Shown here in pieces: positions 11,901-23,900 of a stretch of DNA of 64,000 nt (its first letter is position 1; every line of letters begins with the position of its first letter). The stretch covers positions 70,635,876 through 70,699,875 of the forward strand of contig CM056576.1 of the NCBI GenBank assembly GCA_029721435.1, read 5' to 3'. Source of the DNA: Gymnothorax reevesii. Taxonomy: Eukaryota > Chordata > Actinopteri > Anguilliformes > Muraenidae. Below the pieces are notes generated by a model. The model was not told the origin of the DNA. It worked only from the letters and a program-made list of their open reading frames with translations, and ran no database searches. A program made the position numbers and the translations under genes.

Positions 11901-14900
11901 TTCACACTTTGTCCCCACTATTTTGGAATTGGGGTTGTAAATGAGTCCAGCTCATATCCTCACAGTTGCAATTCTGAGAACAGCATGGTGCTCCAATAAC
12001 TTCCAGTAACCCTTGGCCTACATTCCAACATTTCAACAAAGCCCAGATTAACTGCAAAGCCAGGTGGCTCAAAGCCAACACAAGGCAACATGCACGCTAA
12101 CAATCCAGGCTAATGAGAACACTTACAGCAATTATACTGGATTACATAAACAGGAAATGGAGAAAATAGTAGCAAGTGGATGAGTAGAGACATACAGGCA
12201 TGTGCTACAGGGAGTTTCAGAGTGGTTTCACCCGCAGAAATTGCATTCGCCAGTTGAATAATTGCTTCGTTCACACCGGCAAGATAGGCTGCCCACAAGC
12301 TCAAGGGTCAGAAAGGATAGGCTTAAGTCCTGGAGGGGCACACAGAGTCTTCAGGTTTAATTCTGGCAACTACTATTCCAGACACTGTGGCTTTGATGTT
12401 AATATACCAACACTGCAGCCTGACAACACAGTAGTTAAAGGGTGATCTGGGGTTAAATGGGCAAAATTTGATTATTTTTCCAAGAAAAAATTTTTTGAAA
12501 AAAAATATTCTTTAATACCCCACATTTAATAATCACCAATTGCTACAAGGATTAAAATTGAACTCAACTTTTCAATGCGGTCTAATGCATTTTCCATTGA
12601 TTTCCGAAGGTATTACCTTCTCCACGTTTCTCATGTTTGCAGCAGCACATAACTTTTTTATCATTGAAAATCAATTAAATTTGGGCTGCAGGCACTTTAC
12701 TTCATCAGAAATGCAATGCAATAGCGAAATTTTGCCTCTCTGTCACATACTTTGAATATTTTGAATATTCGTCAGATTCTGCACAAAATAATAAAAAAAT
12801 TTGAGTAAAATGCCCCAGAATCACAAAACTGATAAACTGGGCAAAGAATGGCTATGTCATTGCATTTGGATAAGCAATGGCTTTGAAATGATTAAAGAAA
12901 AACTGAATTCTATCAGAGTTAAAGAGTGATTGGTACCAGAAGTTCTCTGCATATCTAATTAGCTTGCTCGGTTACCATGGCAACCGCATAAACTGAAAAA
13001 TTCAAACTTGTATCTTTTTTGGTGGTCATAACATATACCTCTTTAGATTAATTCTGAGTTGTTTCCAGGGGTCATTTTTCATTAAACCCCAGATCACCCC
13101 TTAAACTTCCATACACTGTTGCCATCCAAAGCTGGAGTTTAATCTGAGACAATGTGGTCCTGCAGGACTGAAGATTAGTCTGTAGATGCTATAGCCCTGC
13201 AGAACTGGATTTAAGCATGCAGACGCTGCACAGCCCTACCATGGCAAAAGGCGGTAACTCCAATTGTCATGTATTGGAGTTACTGCCTTTAGCCATTGTA
13301 GGGCTGTGCAGCCCTTCACTACAGAAAATAAGCCCACAGACACCTCAGACATCCAGGACTGCAATTAAACCAGCAGAGACTATGACCCTCCAGGACTGAA
13401 ATTATACCAGTAGAGACTACACCCCTCCAGGACTGGAGTCGTACCTGCAGTGACTGTGACCCCCGTACCTTGAGTTTGAGAACAGGGCTGAACGATTAAG
13501 TGCATCACAAAATTGCTATTTGAAATAACGAGATGAGCAAATGGCAAAAGCTGAAATTTATCTTTTTCATCAGTTGCCACCATCATACAATACTGTAGAA
13601 AAGGTTCCAGCCAATCAGACATGTTCATGCACTGGGCTGCATGTGCCCTTGGGCTCCACCTCTATACAAGCCAAAAACAATAGCTGAAAAAAGCAAAACA
13701 ATCCCCTTCTTTGCCTGAACTAGCACACTTTCACTTTACGTCATTTTTCACTTATACTTTCAAATTAGAGCAGTAGCAGAATTACTTTGATTAGTTTTGT
13801 CATAGATATCGCCAGTTTACTTGCTAAAACAGTAACTGTGGGTAGCACAGCATTTTCTGTGAAAGGATGTTGTAAAAACTAGAGGAAGAGAAAAGAGAAA
13901 TAAGGTCTTCGGAGTGTTTTGAATATCATGACAGGGCTTCTGGTAGACCTTCAACTCCAAAGACATTTTTCAGGGCTGAGTTTTTTCCAGGTGTGAAGAC
14001 ATTCAAAGCTCTAGTTTATGATGGGTAAACCATCAAGATAGCAAGTGAAGGATCTAGACATTGCCATCGCTATAGTGTTAAAGATAAAATTTGGTAAAAT
14101 TAGGAATACAACACCAGGTACCCCAGGAGCTGCGATAGGTTTAAAACGTTACAAGTTTCAGCACTACACTGTAATCAGTTTTCAGATCAAAACTGGCATC
14201 AGGCTTGTTTAGTGACATCAATACTGTGAAATAGTAAAAAGGGGTGACACATCAGTCAAATACCACAAATTCTGATTTACCCAAGCTAGACATTTGAACC
14301 AAAATTAAATCCAGGATAATCATTTTATCCAATTCACGATTGGATTTAGTAAAATTAAAAGCAAAAAATTAAGCTTTTATTTATATATTTAGCAGCGTTA
14401 AGCACATTTGAATATTAGGGCCCTCAGATTCCATGTCCTACCTAAAAGACTGAGATCTGCCACTTGCGTGCTCAATTGAATAACCACTTAAAACTGAAAG
14501 ATTGAAGATTACGCCAGAATCAGAATGTTTTACTCCCATCTAGTGTGTCTGGGAAGAATGGCAGTCCAGCACTGCTTAAATGTAACCAATCTGTTCTTTC
14601 TTTTATATAATACATAGAACCAAAACAAATGGGATAAACAGACATTTTCTCCAAGAACAATTGCAATCCCCCTGGATAGTGAATGTGAAAATACTTTCTG
14701 CAACTGCAAAACTCTCCGCCCCATTTGAAATGCCAAATTCGTATTCATGAGTAGATGTCACGATACCAAAAATTCAGTAGTCGGTGCCAATACCAATAAA
14801 ATTACCTGATTCTCAATGCCAATTCGATACCACGGTAAAAAAAAAGAAGGATTTCAAAGATACCAAGGCAACGCGACCGTTTTTGCCTAAAAAGTGTAAT

Positions 14901-17900
14901 AACACCGCAAAAACTTAAACTGGCCCGTCATTCTGCCGAATAGTCTTACTAAACTAGTTAATCGTTTGATTGCTAATCAAGCAAAGGGAAGGATTCTGTC
15001 TCAACAAACTAACCTGGAACCGCACGTCACTGATTGGTGCCTTTTTTGTCAACGAGTCGGGGTGCTGCAGCCGCAACTTCCATCTTTCACATGGGGTTTG
15101 TTGTGACATGTGAGGCCTACTTCTTCATGACCTCCTTCTGAATGCAGGTATCAACTGGCACACACTGAAGCGTACACTGTTAGTTCCGGAATAGTCAAAG
15201 CACCGAAATTTACCGTGCCTTGGTGCTTACGGTGCCTCAAAATAATAGGCATCGTCTGTGTTTTTTCATTGAAGAATCAAAAGGTATCGCAAGTATCGGT
15301 TCTTGTGACATCCCTATTCATCAGTATGCAAAAATATTGTCACGTGAAAGTGGATGTGCACGGTAGGTGCAGAAATGAGAAGTCTGCCAATAGCAACATG
15401 CCGCGGCCAAAGAAATATCTGACCAATTCGGCCTGTAAAAGAGCAAGAAAAGTCCAGGAAAAAGATAGATTGAAGGTCGGGATAAATATAAGGGGCCAAA
15501 GTGATCGCTGGCTAACTTTTAAAGATAGGAGATTGGAGATATTTCCGATGAAGATGTGGCAAAACTTTTGCTGGATACGCAAGTTAACTTGATGCCTGGT
15601 GCAAAATTCTCAATTTCCCTGTTTCCGAGCACTTTCAGATCATTAATATATTCGAAATTGTCCCATATTTGTTACTTGACAGACTTACAGTAATGAAGTT
15701 GTAATGAACAAATGTAATTTATTTACGAGCAGTCGAATCTGATGACTGATCAGACATGACTTTTCATGCAAATCACTCATGCATATTAAGTAGTAGGCAC
15801 GTCAAAATAGTCGCGGTCCAGCAGCCACAATGGCTGATCGTAACTATCGATTGATTGCTTTCCTTCAAAATTTATCTTTGTAAGGGGACGAGGACAACAT
15901 TAAAACTTACACAGAATGGTTTTATTGGAACAGCCTGGCGAATTATGCAGAAAAAAATGTTGAGGATAAGGAACAAATTGGTTACCTTTAAAGCACACAC
16001 TGCCTGAGCAAGTTCCCATTAGCAAGGAGTATATTGTTTAATTACTGTGCCTCTCCCAGGAGGTAATAAATATTCACCGGCGTTCATTGGGTTGCTCATT
16101 AATTCGTCAGATAGCAGAATATGTCAATTCATTACGGATGGATGTCAATGATATTAAACGTGTTGATAGATCCTGTTTTAAGGAGGAGGTGATTACATTT
16201 TGGGGGAAATCCAACTCAAGTGTTGATCCAGGATCCATAAGAATTTTTAAGTGCATAAAGACAGCACTGCCATCAAACACTCACGTTCACTGACAATACA
16301 ACGGCGGACGCACTCTCCAAATGCTCTCTAGTTACTCATGGGCGTCACTTGATGGACCTTATAGGCCATGCCATTGGCATAAGCATAGACATAAGCATTT
16401 GTGAGCAATTAATAAAGCGTATCCTGTCAGGACATTTATTCCAATTGTTAGCCTAGAAATTCCACAGTATCTTACATTCGTACTTGCACCTGGAGATAGG
16501 CTGTCATCCTCACGCTACGCACGCGCAAATACAATGTATAAAGTATTTTGCATTTGTTTAAAAGAAATGTATTGTCAAAAAAGTCAAACTTGTGTGACAA
16601 GTTCTCACCTTGGTCACTTGTAAACTGCGCAGTTTCAAAAATTCATTTTTCAAATGTTTTCCTTTCAAGATGTACGATCAGCTGATAACTTTGAAAGTGG
16701 AGCTAAATGAAGATCACAGGTCAGGGCTCTACCTTTCACACTGCCCTACCCGTTGCCACAACCTGCTACCCTTGAATTGCGCATTTAGCAGCTTCCACTA
16801 CCCCTAAACAGTATCTTGCGGCCACAATACCCAAAATACGTTATGCCAACTACTTTATTTGCACCTGGAGGTGTGCCCGTGGGCGCGTTTATGCGCTTTC
16901 CCTACAATTGCTATCATGACCACACACGTTCGGGAAAGCGTACAACAGGTCCTAAAACCACTCACTACCCATTTGGGCTTTTACAAGAGCGCGCCCAGGC
17001 GGCTTCAATGCGCGTCCACTTGGACACATGTGGATGCGCACATGTGGCTCCACCTCCCGAACTCACCTATAAAGAGCCACCTTGCTTCAGCCTCAGTTGA
17101 ATGCATGAGAAAATGGCAGAGATAGAACTAAATCGCCTTGATCTCCAGTTAAATAACAGAAGACGCCCAGAACGCGTGTACCGTCAGAGCACCAGCTACC
17201 TGGGCCTTTCAATTGAGTCTATATTGTTTGTATTTTGTATCAATCATTTTTCCCGCCATTATAATAATATCTAATTATTATATATAATACATATTAATGA
17301 TATATATATTATATATATATATATATTAATGATATATATATTATATATATTTATATTAATGATATATATTATATATATAATATTCTAAAATTATAATAAT
17401 ACCAGTATTATTTCCCACAGAACGAGAATGCGTGACAAAGCTACGACTCTCCAATCAGGCAGTGACTGAATTATGTCACCTGGTTGTAGATGATGTAGAC
17501 ACCCCTGCCAGCTGTCCGTATGCCTTGCCCGTTGCTGTTAGGGTTACTGTGGCAATATTTTTCTATGCTAGTGGGTCATTCCAACACCCACTCAGCTCAA
17601 TTAGAGGCATTGTAGACTCAAATTGGAGACCTAAACTGCCATAAGCTCGGCTATAACTGCAGTCACTGCCAGCATAGTCCGACATGCCAGTAGGTGCATC
17701 ACTGGCATCCCTGTGACACCCGAGAGACAACGCAGGGTAAAGCAGGATTTTTTGGCAAGATATGGTTTCCCTAAGGTTCTGTGTGCCGTTGACTGCACAC
17801 ACGTTCTGATTCAGGCTCCGGCTCTGAACAGTGGCGCCAATGTGATACGCTCCCACTCCAACCCACTCCATTAACGTCCAGGTGATTCGCAATGCATGGG

Positions 17901-20900
17901 GTTACATCTTGAATGTATACGCAAATCATCCTGGAGGTAGCCACAGCGCTTTTATAATGGAACAGTCGGTCATTCCTGCAGTCTTCCAGAGGGACCCCCC
18001 TCTGGATGGGTGGCTGTTGGGTGACACGGGAGTTGGAAGTGGACGGTGAAATACATTTTTCTCTTTTTCTTTTTTTTGGAAGTTTCCAGCACAAAAGGGG
18101 TAGGTTTGATATTTTTTTAATTACATACCAAAAATTAAACAATATGTCAATATCAAATAATAATAATAAAATTCATGATTAACGTAAAAACAGATCCTCC
18201 CCTGTCTGGATTTGACCTCATGCACGAGCGATTTAACTTTGTCAACGGAGAAACGTGGCGACCTTCCTCTCTCCATCACGGGTTTCGGTTTGAGGATTTG
18301 GGGTAGCGCAGCCTGCTTCTAAAAGCAATGGCACCTGGCACAATGATTGGTTTAACTGCCGTTACATCCAAACCACGCGTATGCATAATATAACGGGTAG
18401 CGCAGGTGTTTTTGGGATAAAGGCAGGTGTGCAAGATAGCAACTTTTGCGGGGACGCCGGTTACGCAATGCTAAATCCCCAAATAATGGGTTTAGGGACT
18501 CTCACGTAAGATAGGACCCTCAGACTCTAGCTGCTTGTTACATTCATAATGTCTTCTCAGTAACTTCGAAAGCTCTGCGCTATGTAAACCACGAGGGAAA
18601 TGTTCTTGCTCCCTGTACAGAGATCTGCAGCAATAGGGGCTCAACAAGCACATTCAGCATTGATGGAGATTAAAATGGTAATTACAACATTTTTCTTGTT
18701 GGCGATTTACATCCAGTGGTCACCTACCAGGCATAGTTGGAATAATTCTGTGCTTAAGTTACTGATGTTTTCTTCTAGAATTCCTATCCACAAATTAACT
18801 GCCAGTCAAACTTCTGAAGTGCAATCAAAGTGCACCTGCCCCGCAAGGTTGTTCAGCATCCTTTCACAAGTGGACAACAGGGAAAACATCGAGAGTTGTT
18901 AGAAAAGTGCTTTTCCTGGCACAGTGCAAATGAGCAAAAAAAAAAAGTAAAATAGTATCAATCACACTCCACTTACAATCATCTTATGCTGCCCCGCCCA
19001 ATTTCTCTCTCCCAATTCAGACTCAAGTGAATTTATATTTCTGCTTTGGCACTGACTCTTGCCATCGATGAGAGTTGTCAACAATGACTGAAATTCGGGA
19101 ACATTCAGCAGCTTCCTTCAATTTCGAAAAATTGGTTATTAGCCTCCACACCGGCAACAGCCGGTCATTCTGTTTGCCAATTGTCCGTCTGGCTGAAAGT
19201 CTGTCCGTCCATCCGTCCCAATCTCATGAATGGGATTTCTCAGGAATGCATGGAGGAAATATTATCCAATTCTTTTTTTTTTTTTTTAAATATAAATTTC
19301 CACTTGGACATAAAGATGAACCAATTAGATTTTGGCAGTCAAAGGTCTAAGTGACTTCACATCTGTCCCATTCTCAATCCCCATAAACACTGGATGGGAC
19401 ACTTATTAAAACTACTCATGCATCTTCTCAGCTAGAAATAACAAACTTGCTTTGCAACTTAATGATAGGTCAGATTTGCCATTATTCAAGTTTATTTATT
19501 TTTTCATAAACCTAGTCGGCAGCATCAGCCGAAAGTAGGTAGTTAGATTATTTACTAATGTTATCGCTGTGAGTAGGCTAACTAATATCTATTAATCTAT
19601 TACAAGCGGGTTGTATTGTGGCTTGCTGTCACTGATCTAGGCTAGCTGTAGGTTAACATAACATCACTTAACAGGGGTATTTAGAAGCAGTCAGCAAACT
19701 TCACTAATCCTTACTAAGACAATACAGATCTAGCAAGCTAAATAACTTACTTTCCCTTTACTCCAACAGCATTCAAAAGAAGATTAGATATTCAATCAAG
19801 AAATCACATTTTTTCCAGAGGCAGCAAATTTTAAATATATTTTTGTGATTCCCAATTCTTCAAGTATTCAGTTTTTTAAAATCAGGAATCCCCTGATTTG
19901 CACAGTGACAGAAACAATACACTGAATGGCCCATTTTTTTGGTGTGGGGGTCGGACGGGGTGGTTGGGAAGAGAAGTTTACAGCAGGTATATCTGGTTTG
20001 TTCTATTTCAATTTACTGACGATTGTATTGTGCAGTATGTATATGTAGCGATTTTTCCTACCATGATGGGAGCGGTCTCTCCCAGGACGGCACTGGCCCA
20101 AGCAGGACAGGGCACATCGGGTCATTGAGTGGTTTCAGGAGTATGAATATATGCTACACATATGCCACCGCCTTCAGTGTTGTCACCGCCAACTCATGTT
20201 GGAGATTTCGGAGCAGTTAGACAGAGTTAGAACTGATAGATGTTGCACACCAAATGAGGGAATATCTCCTGGAGGAAAGTACTATGATCCCACCAGTAAA
20301 GTTTTAAACTTGCAGACTATGCAAAGGCATGTTGAAGCTCATTTGCCAGCTTGTGGAGCTCCCACACCTTATGTTGACAGTTTATGTTGGTCTTTCCTTT
20401 AAAGATCACAGGCCAAGTCCACTACTTCAACTCAAAATCTATTTTACTCCTTCCTATTTAGCAGTATGACAAAAAATGTCATATCCCATCCAAAATTACC
20501 GCGTTAAAAGTGAAATCGGTAACAAATAACAATCCGTGGCCCAAGCCAGTCGAGAGCCCAGCCGAATGAATGTCTTGTTTACAAAACTTGCAGTTGTCAG
20601 TTTGACTGTGGTTTGTTTTTCCAGCTCAAAATAAAAGTTCAATAAGTATTTTCATACCAATTCATAGGTTAGACACAAACAATTTCTTATAATTTCAACT
20701 TGATATCTAAACCTAAAGCCAAGTTAATCTGCTAATAATGCCCAATTTTGTGGCGGATATTGAGTAGAATGAACTTAAAAAAGGGAAGGGACTTAAAAAA
20801 AAAAAAAAAAAACCTCTAAATAATTAAAAATTGCAAAATTGGTCTGAAAAATCAAGTTCAATTATTTTCTCAAATCGTTCAGCCCCGTTTAAGAACCCCA

Positions 20901-23900
20901 ACATCGAAAAAATAATGCAGTTATATACAATCCGGCAGTGCTGTTCTGGCAAGCTGTGTGTAAATGGACAACGGTCACACATCAGTCTCAGGACAGATGT
21001 ATGAGGATGGGACTGTGTGGGAAGCAATTTTTTTCCTTCACATCCAAAACGAGCCAAAAAGAAATGTTAAAGTGATGAACACAGTCAGAACTAGAGGGAC
21101 ATTACTGGTGTCTCCAGAACTTGAGTCAATGTAATTTGGGCCCCGCGTTTTCGAAAAGTCTGAAAGAAAGAGGCAGAGTTACCACAACACAATAACACAC
21201 ACAAACATACACGCAGACAATACACGGACACGTGAACACACAGAATGTGTATGGTTCAACTCAAAACGCTAACGCAGTTGTACCAACGCAAAAAACACAG
21301 TAACACATACACGAAGATGAAGTTAAATGGCTGAAGAACGTTACCCTCACAGAGCTGTAAGTGTCTTTATTCTGCGGGCACACCATACAACTTCTCTTCA
21401 ACCCAGGAGTGATAGAATTACCATTCATATAAGCTCATTTTCTACTTTTTATGAGCACATATTATCCACCATCACCCTGAACACAACTGAGACATGACAT
21501 AAATCATGCAGAGCATGACCTCTGAATCTGATTAAGAGTGTAAGGGTAGATACACGAGTTATTGAGGTCATTGTATCCCCTGCAGGATAGCGTTGGGTGA
21601 TGATACGGATTAGCGGTTGCTCCTTGTCAGCCGCAAATTTCTCCTCGTTAGCGCTTCAGAGATCACACTTTTTCTCCAATTGTTTTCACATTTTGTGTTT
21701 ACCTTTGATATGATGGGCAGACAAACCCTTGCAATTTTAGGGGAAAAAAAAGGGTAATTATTACAACTTTTAATTAAAAATGTAACAACATATAAAAGGC
21801 TTTATACAGTATATGCATGTATATGATTATACGTAGGTATGTACTAAACTAGATTTAGTCAGTAACCATGGCTTACAGGATTCCCCCCCGCAACAAGTAG
21901 TCGGGCAGTGCCACAGTCAATAGACCTTCCAGCAAGAAAAAAAATTTTCAAAATCGGATGAGCAGGTTATGAGATCTAGGTACGGACACACAGACAAACG
22001 CACACACACACACAGACACACGCACAGACACACAGACACACAGACACACGCACACATGGACGGACAAAGCAAATCCAGTATACCCCCCTAAACTTCGTTG
22101 CGGGGGGTATAATAATTATATATACTATGCTAAATACAAAGGTTTGCTTGTTTGGAGATCTGCATGTCAGTGTAGCTATTAAACTGTAATAGAAATATTC
22201 TTCCATACATGGGATACAACTGCTGTCGCAGACAACCTAATTTTCTAGTTTATACAGTGATTTAGGACATGAATACAACTGGAATATCATCTCCATCATG
22301 CTAACACTGATCTGAGCAGGTGTGCATTTCAAACACTGACAAAATAAACAAATCAACTGCACCATGTCAACCTAGAAATGTTTTTTACTATTTTTTTTCT
22401 ATTTTCCAGTTACCTCCCAATTTCCTGCATGTATTTTGCTCAACTGACAACAGTAAAAGAAAATATTCCATGTTTTACTGCATCAACCATGTTTTTTGGA
22501 AATACAGTGCTGTGAATCCGTATGTGCCACCTTCCTGATTTTTTTTTACTTATTTATCATACTTGAATGTTTCAGATCATATTACTAATACAGACAAAGA
22601 CAATGTTGAGTAAATACACTCAACAAAAATATAAATGCAACACTTGATTTTGCTCCCATTTGTCATGAGATGGACTCAAAGATCTAAAATTCATTCCAGA
22701 TACACAATATTACCATTTCTCTCAAACATTGTTCTCAAATCTGTCTAAATGTGTGATAGTGAACACTTTTGCTTTGCTGAGACAATCCATCCCACCTCAC
22801 AGGTGTGCCACATCAAGATGCTCATCAGACACCATGATTAGTGCACAGGTGTACCTTATACTGCCCACAATAAAAGGCCACCCTGAAATGTGCAGTTTTT
22901 GCTTTATTGGGGGTCTGGGGACTCAGAGCCAGTCAGTATCTGGTGTGACCACCATTTGCCTCATCCAGTGCAACACATCTTCTTCGCATAGAGTTTATCA
23001 GATTGTCAATTGTGGCCTGTGGAATGTTGGTCCTCTTCAATGGCTGTGCGAAGTTGCTGGATATTAGTGGGAACTGGTACGCGCTGTCGTATACGCCAGT
23101 CAAGCACATCCCAAACATGCTCAATGGGTGACATGTTCGGTGAGTATGCTGGCCATGCAAGAACTGGGACATTTTCAGCTTCCAAGAATTGTGTACAGAT
23201 CCTTGCAACATGGGGCCGTGCATTATCTTGCTGAAACATGAGGTGATGTTCATGGATGTATGGCACAACAATGGGCCTCAGGATCTCATCCTGTATCTCT
23301 GTGCATTCAAAATGCCATCAATAAAATGCACCTGTGTTCTTCGTCCATAACAGATGCCTGCCCATAGCATAACCCCACCACCACCATGGGCCACTCGATC
23401 CACAACATTGACATCAGCAAAGCGCTCACCCACACGACGCCACACACGCTGTCTGCCATCTGCCCTGAACAATGTAAACCGAGATTCATCCGTGAAGAGA
23501 ACACCTCTCCAACGTGCCAGACGCCATCGAATGTGAGCATTTGCCCACTCAAGTCTGCTACGGGGACGATCTGGAGTCAGGTTAAGACCCGAATGAGGAC
23601 GACGAGCATGCAGTTGAGCTTCCCGGAGACGGTTTCTGACACTTTGTGCAGAAATTCTTTGGTTATGCAAACCAATTGTTTCAGCAGCTGTCTGAGTAGC
23701 TGGTCTCAGACGATCTTGGAGGTGAACCTGCTGGATGTGGAGGTCCTGGGCTGGTGTGGTTACACGTGGTCTGCGGTTGTGAGGCCGGTTGGATGTACTG
23801 TCATATTCTCTGAAACGCCTTTGGAGACGGCTTATGGTGGAGAAATGAACATTCAATGCCCGAGCAACAGATCTGGTTGACATTCCTGCCGTCAGCATGC

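Larger units (their letters stand above)
10083..11937 (+). mobile_element. Tc1-like transposon with rearranged 3' end
   Basis: Flanked by TA (10081-10082 and 11938-11939). The inverted ends are the CAACCCCAATTCCAAAATAG type, and the adjoining AATGCAATGACTTTCAAATC block is repeated inverted at the right. Same family as the copy at 36541-38213. The 3' part contains an internal duplication that includes a copy of flanking host DNA (11561-11712). Confidence 0.88.

Noticed and set aside
12430..13105. Possible miniature element with mirrored GGGGTTAAA / CCCCAGATCACC ends
   Set aside because: The inverted similarity is short and interrupted, and no target duplication could be found; noted only in the intron description.
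22729..23067. Plus-strand 112-codon frame resembling the minus-strand frame at 23801-24124
   Set aside because: Both are translations of the long inverted repeats of the same Tc1 element, not separate genes.
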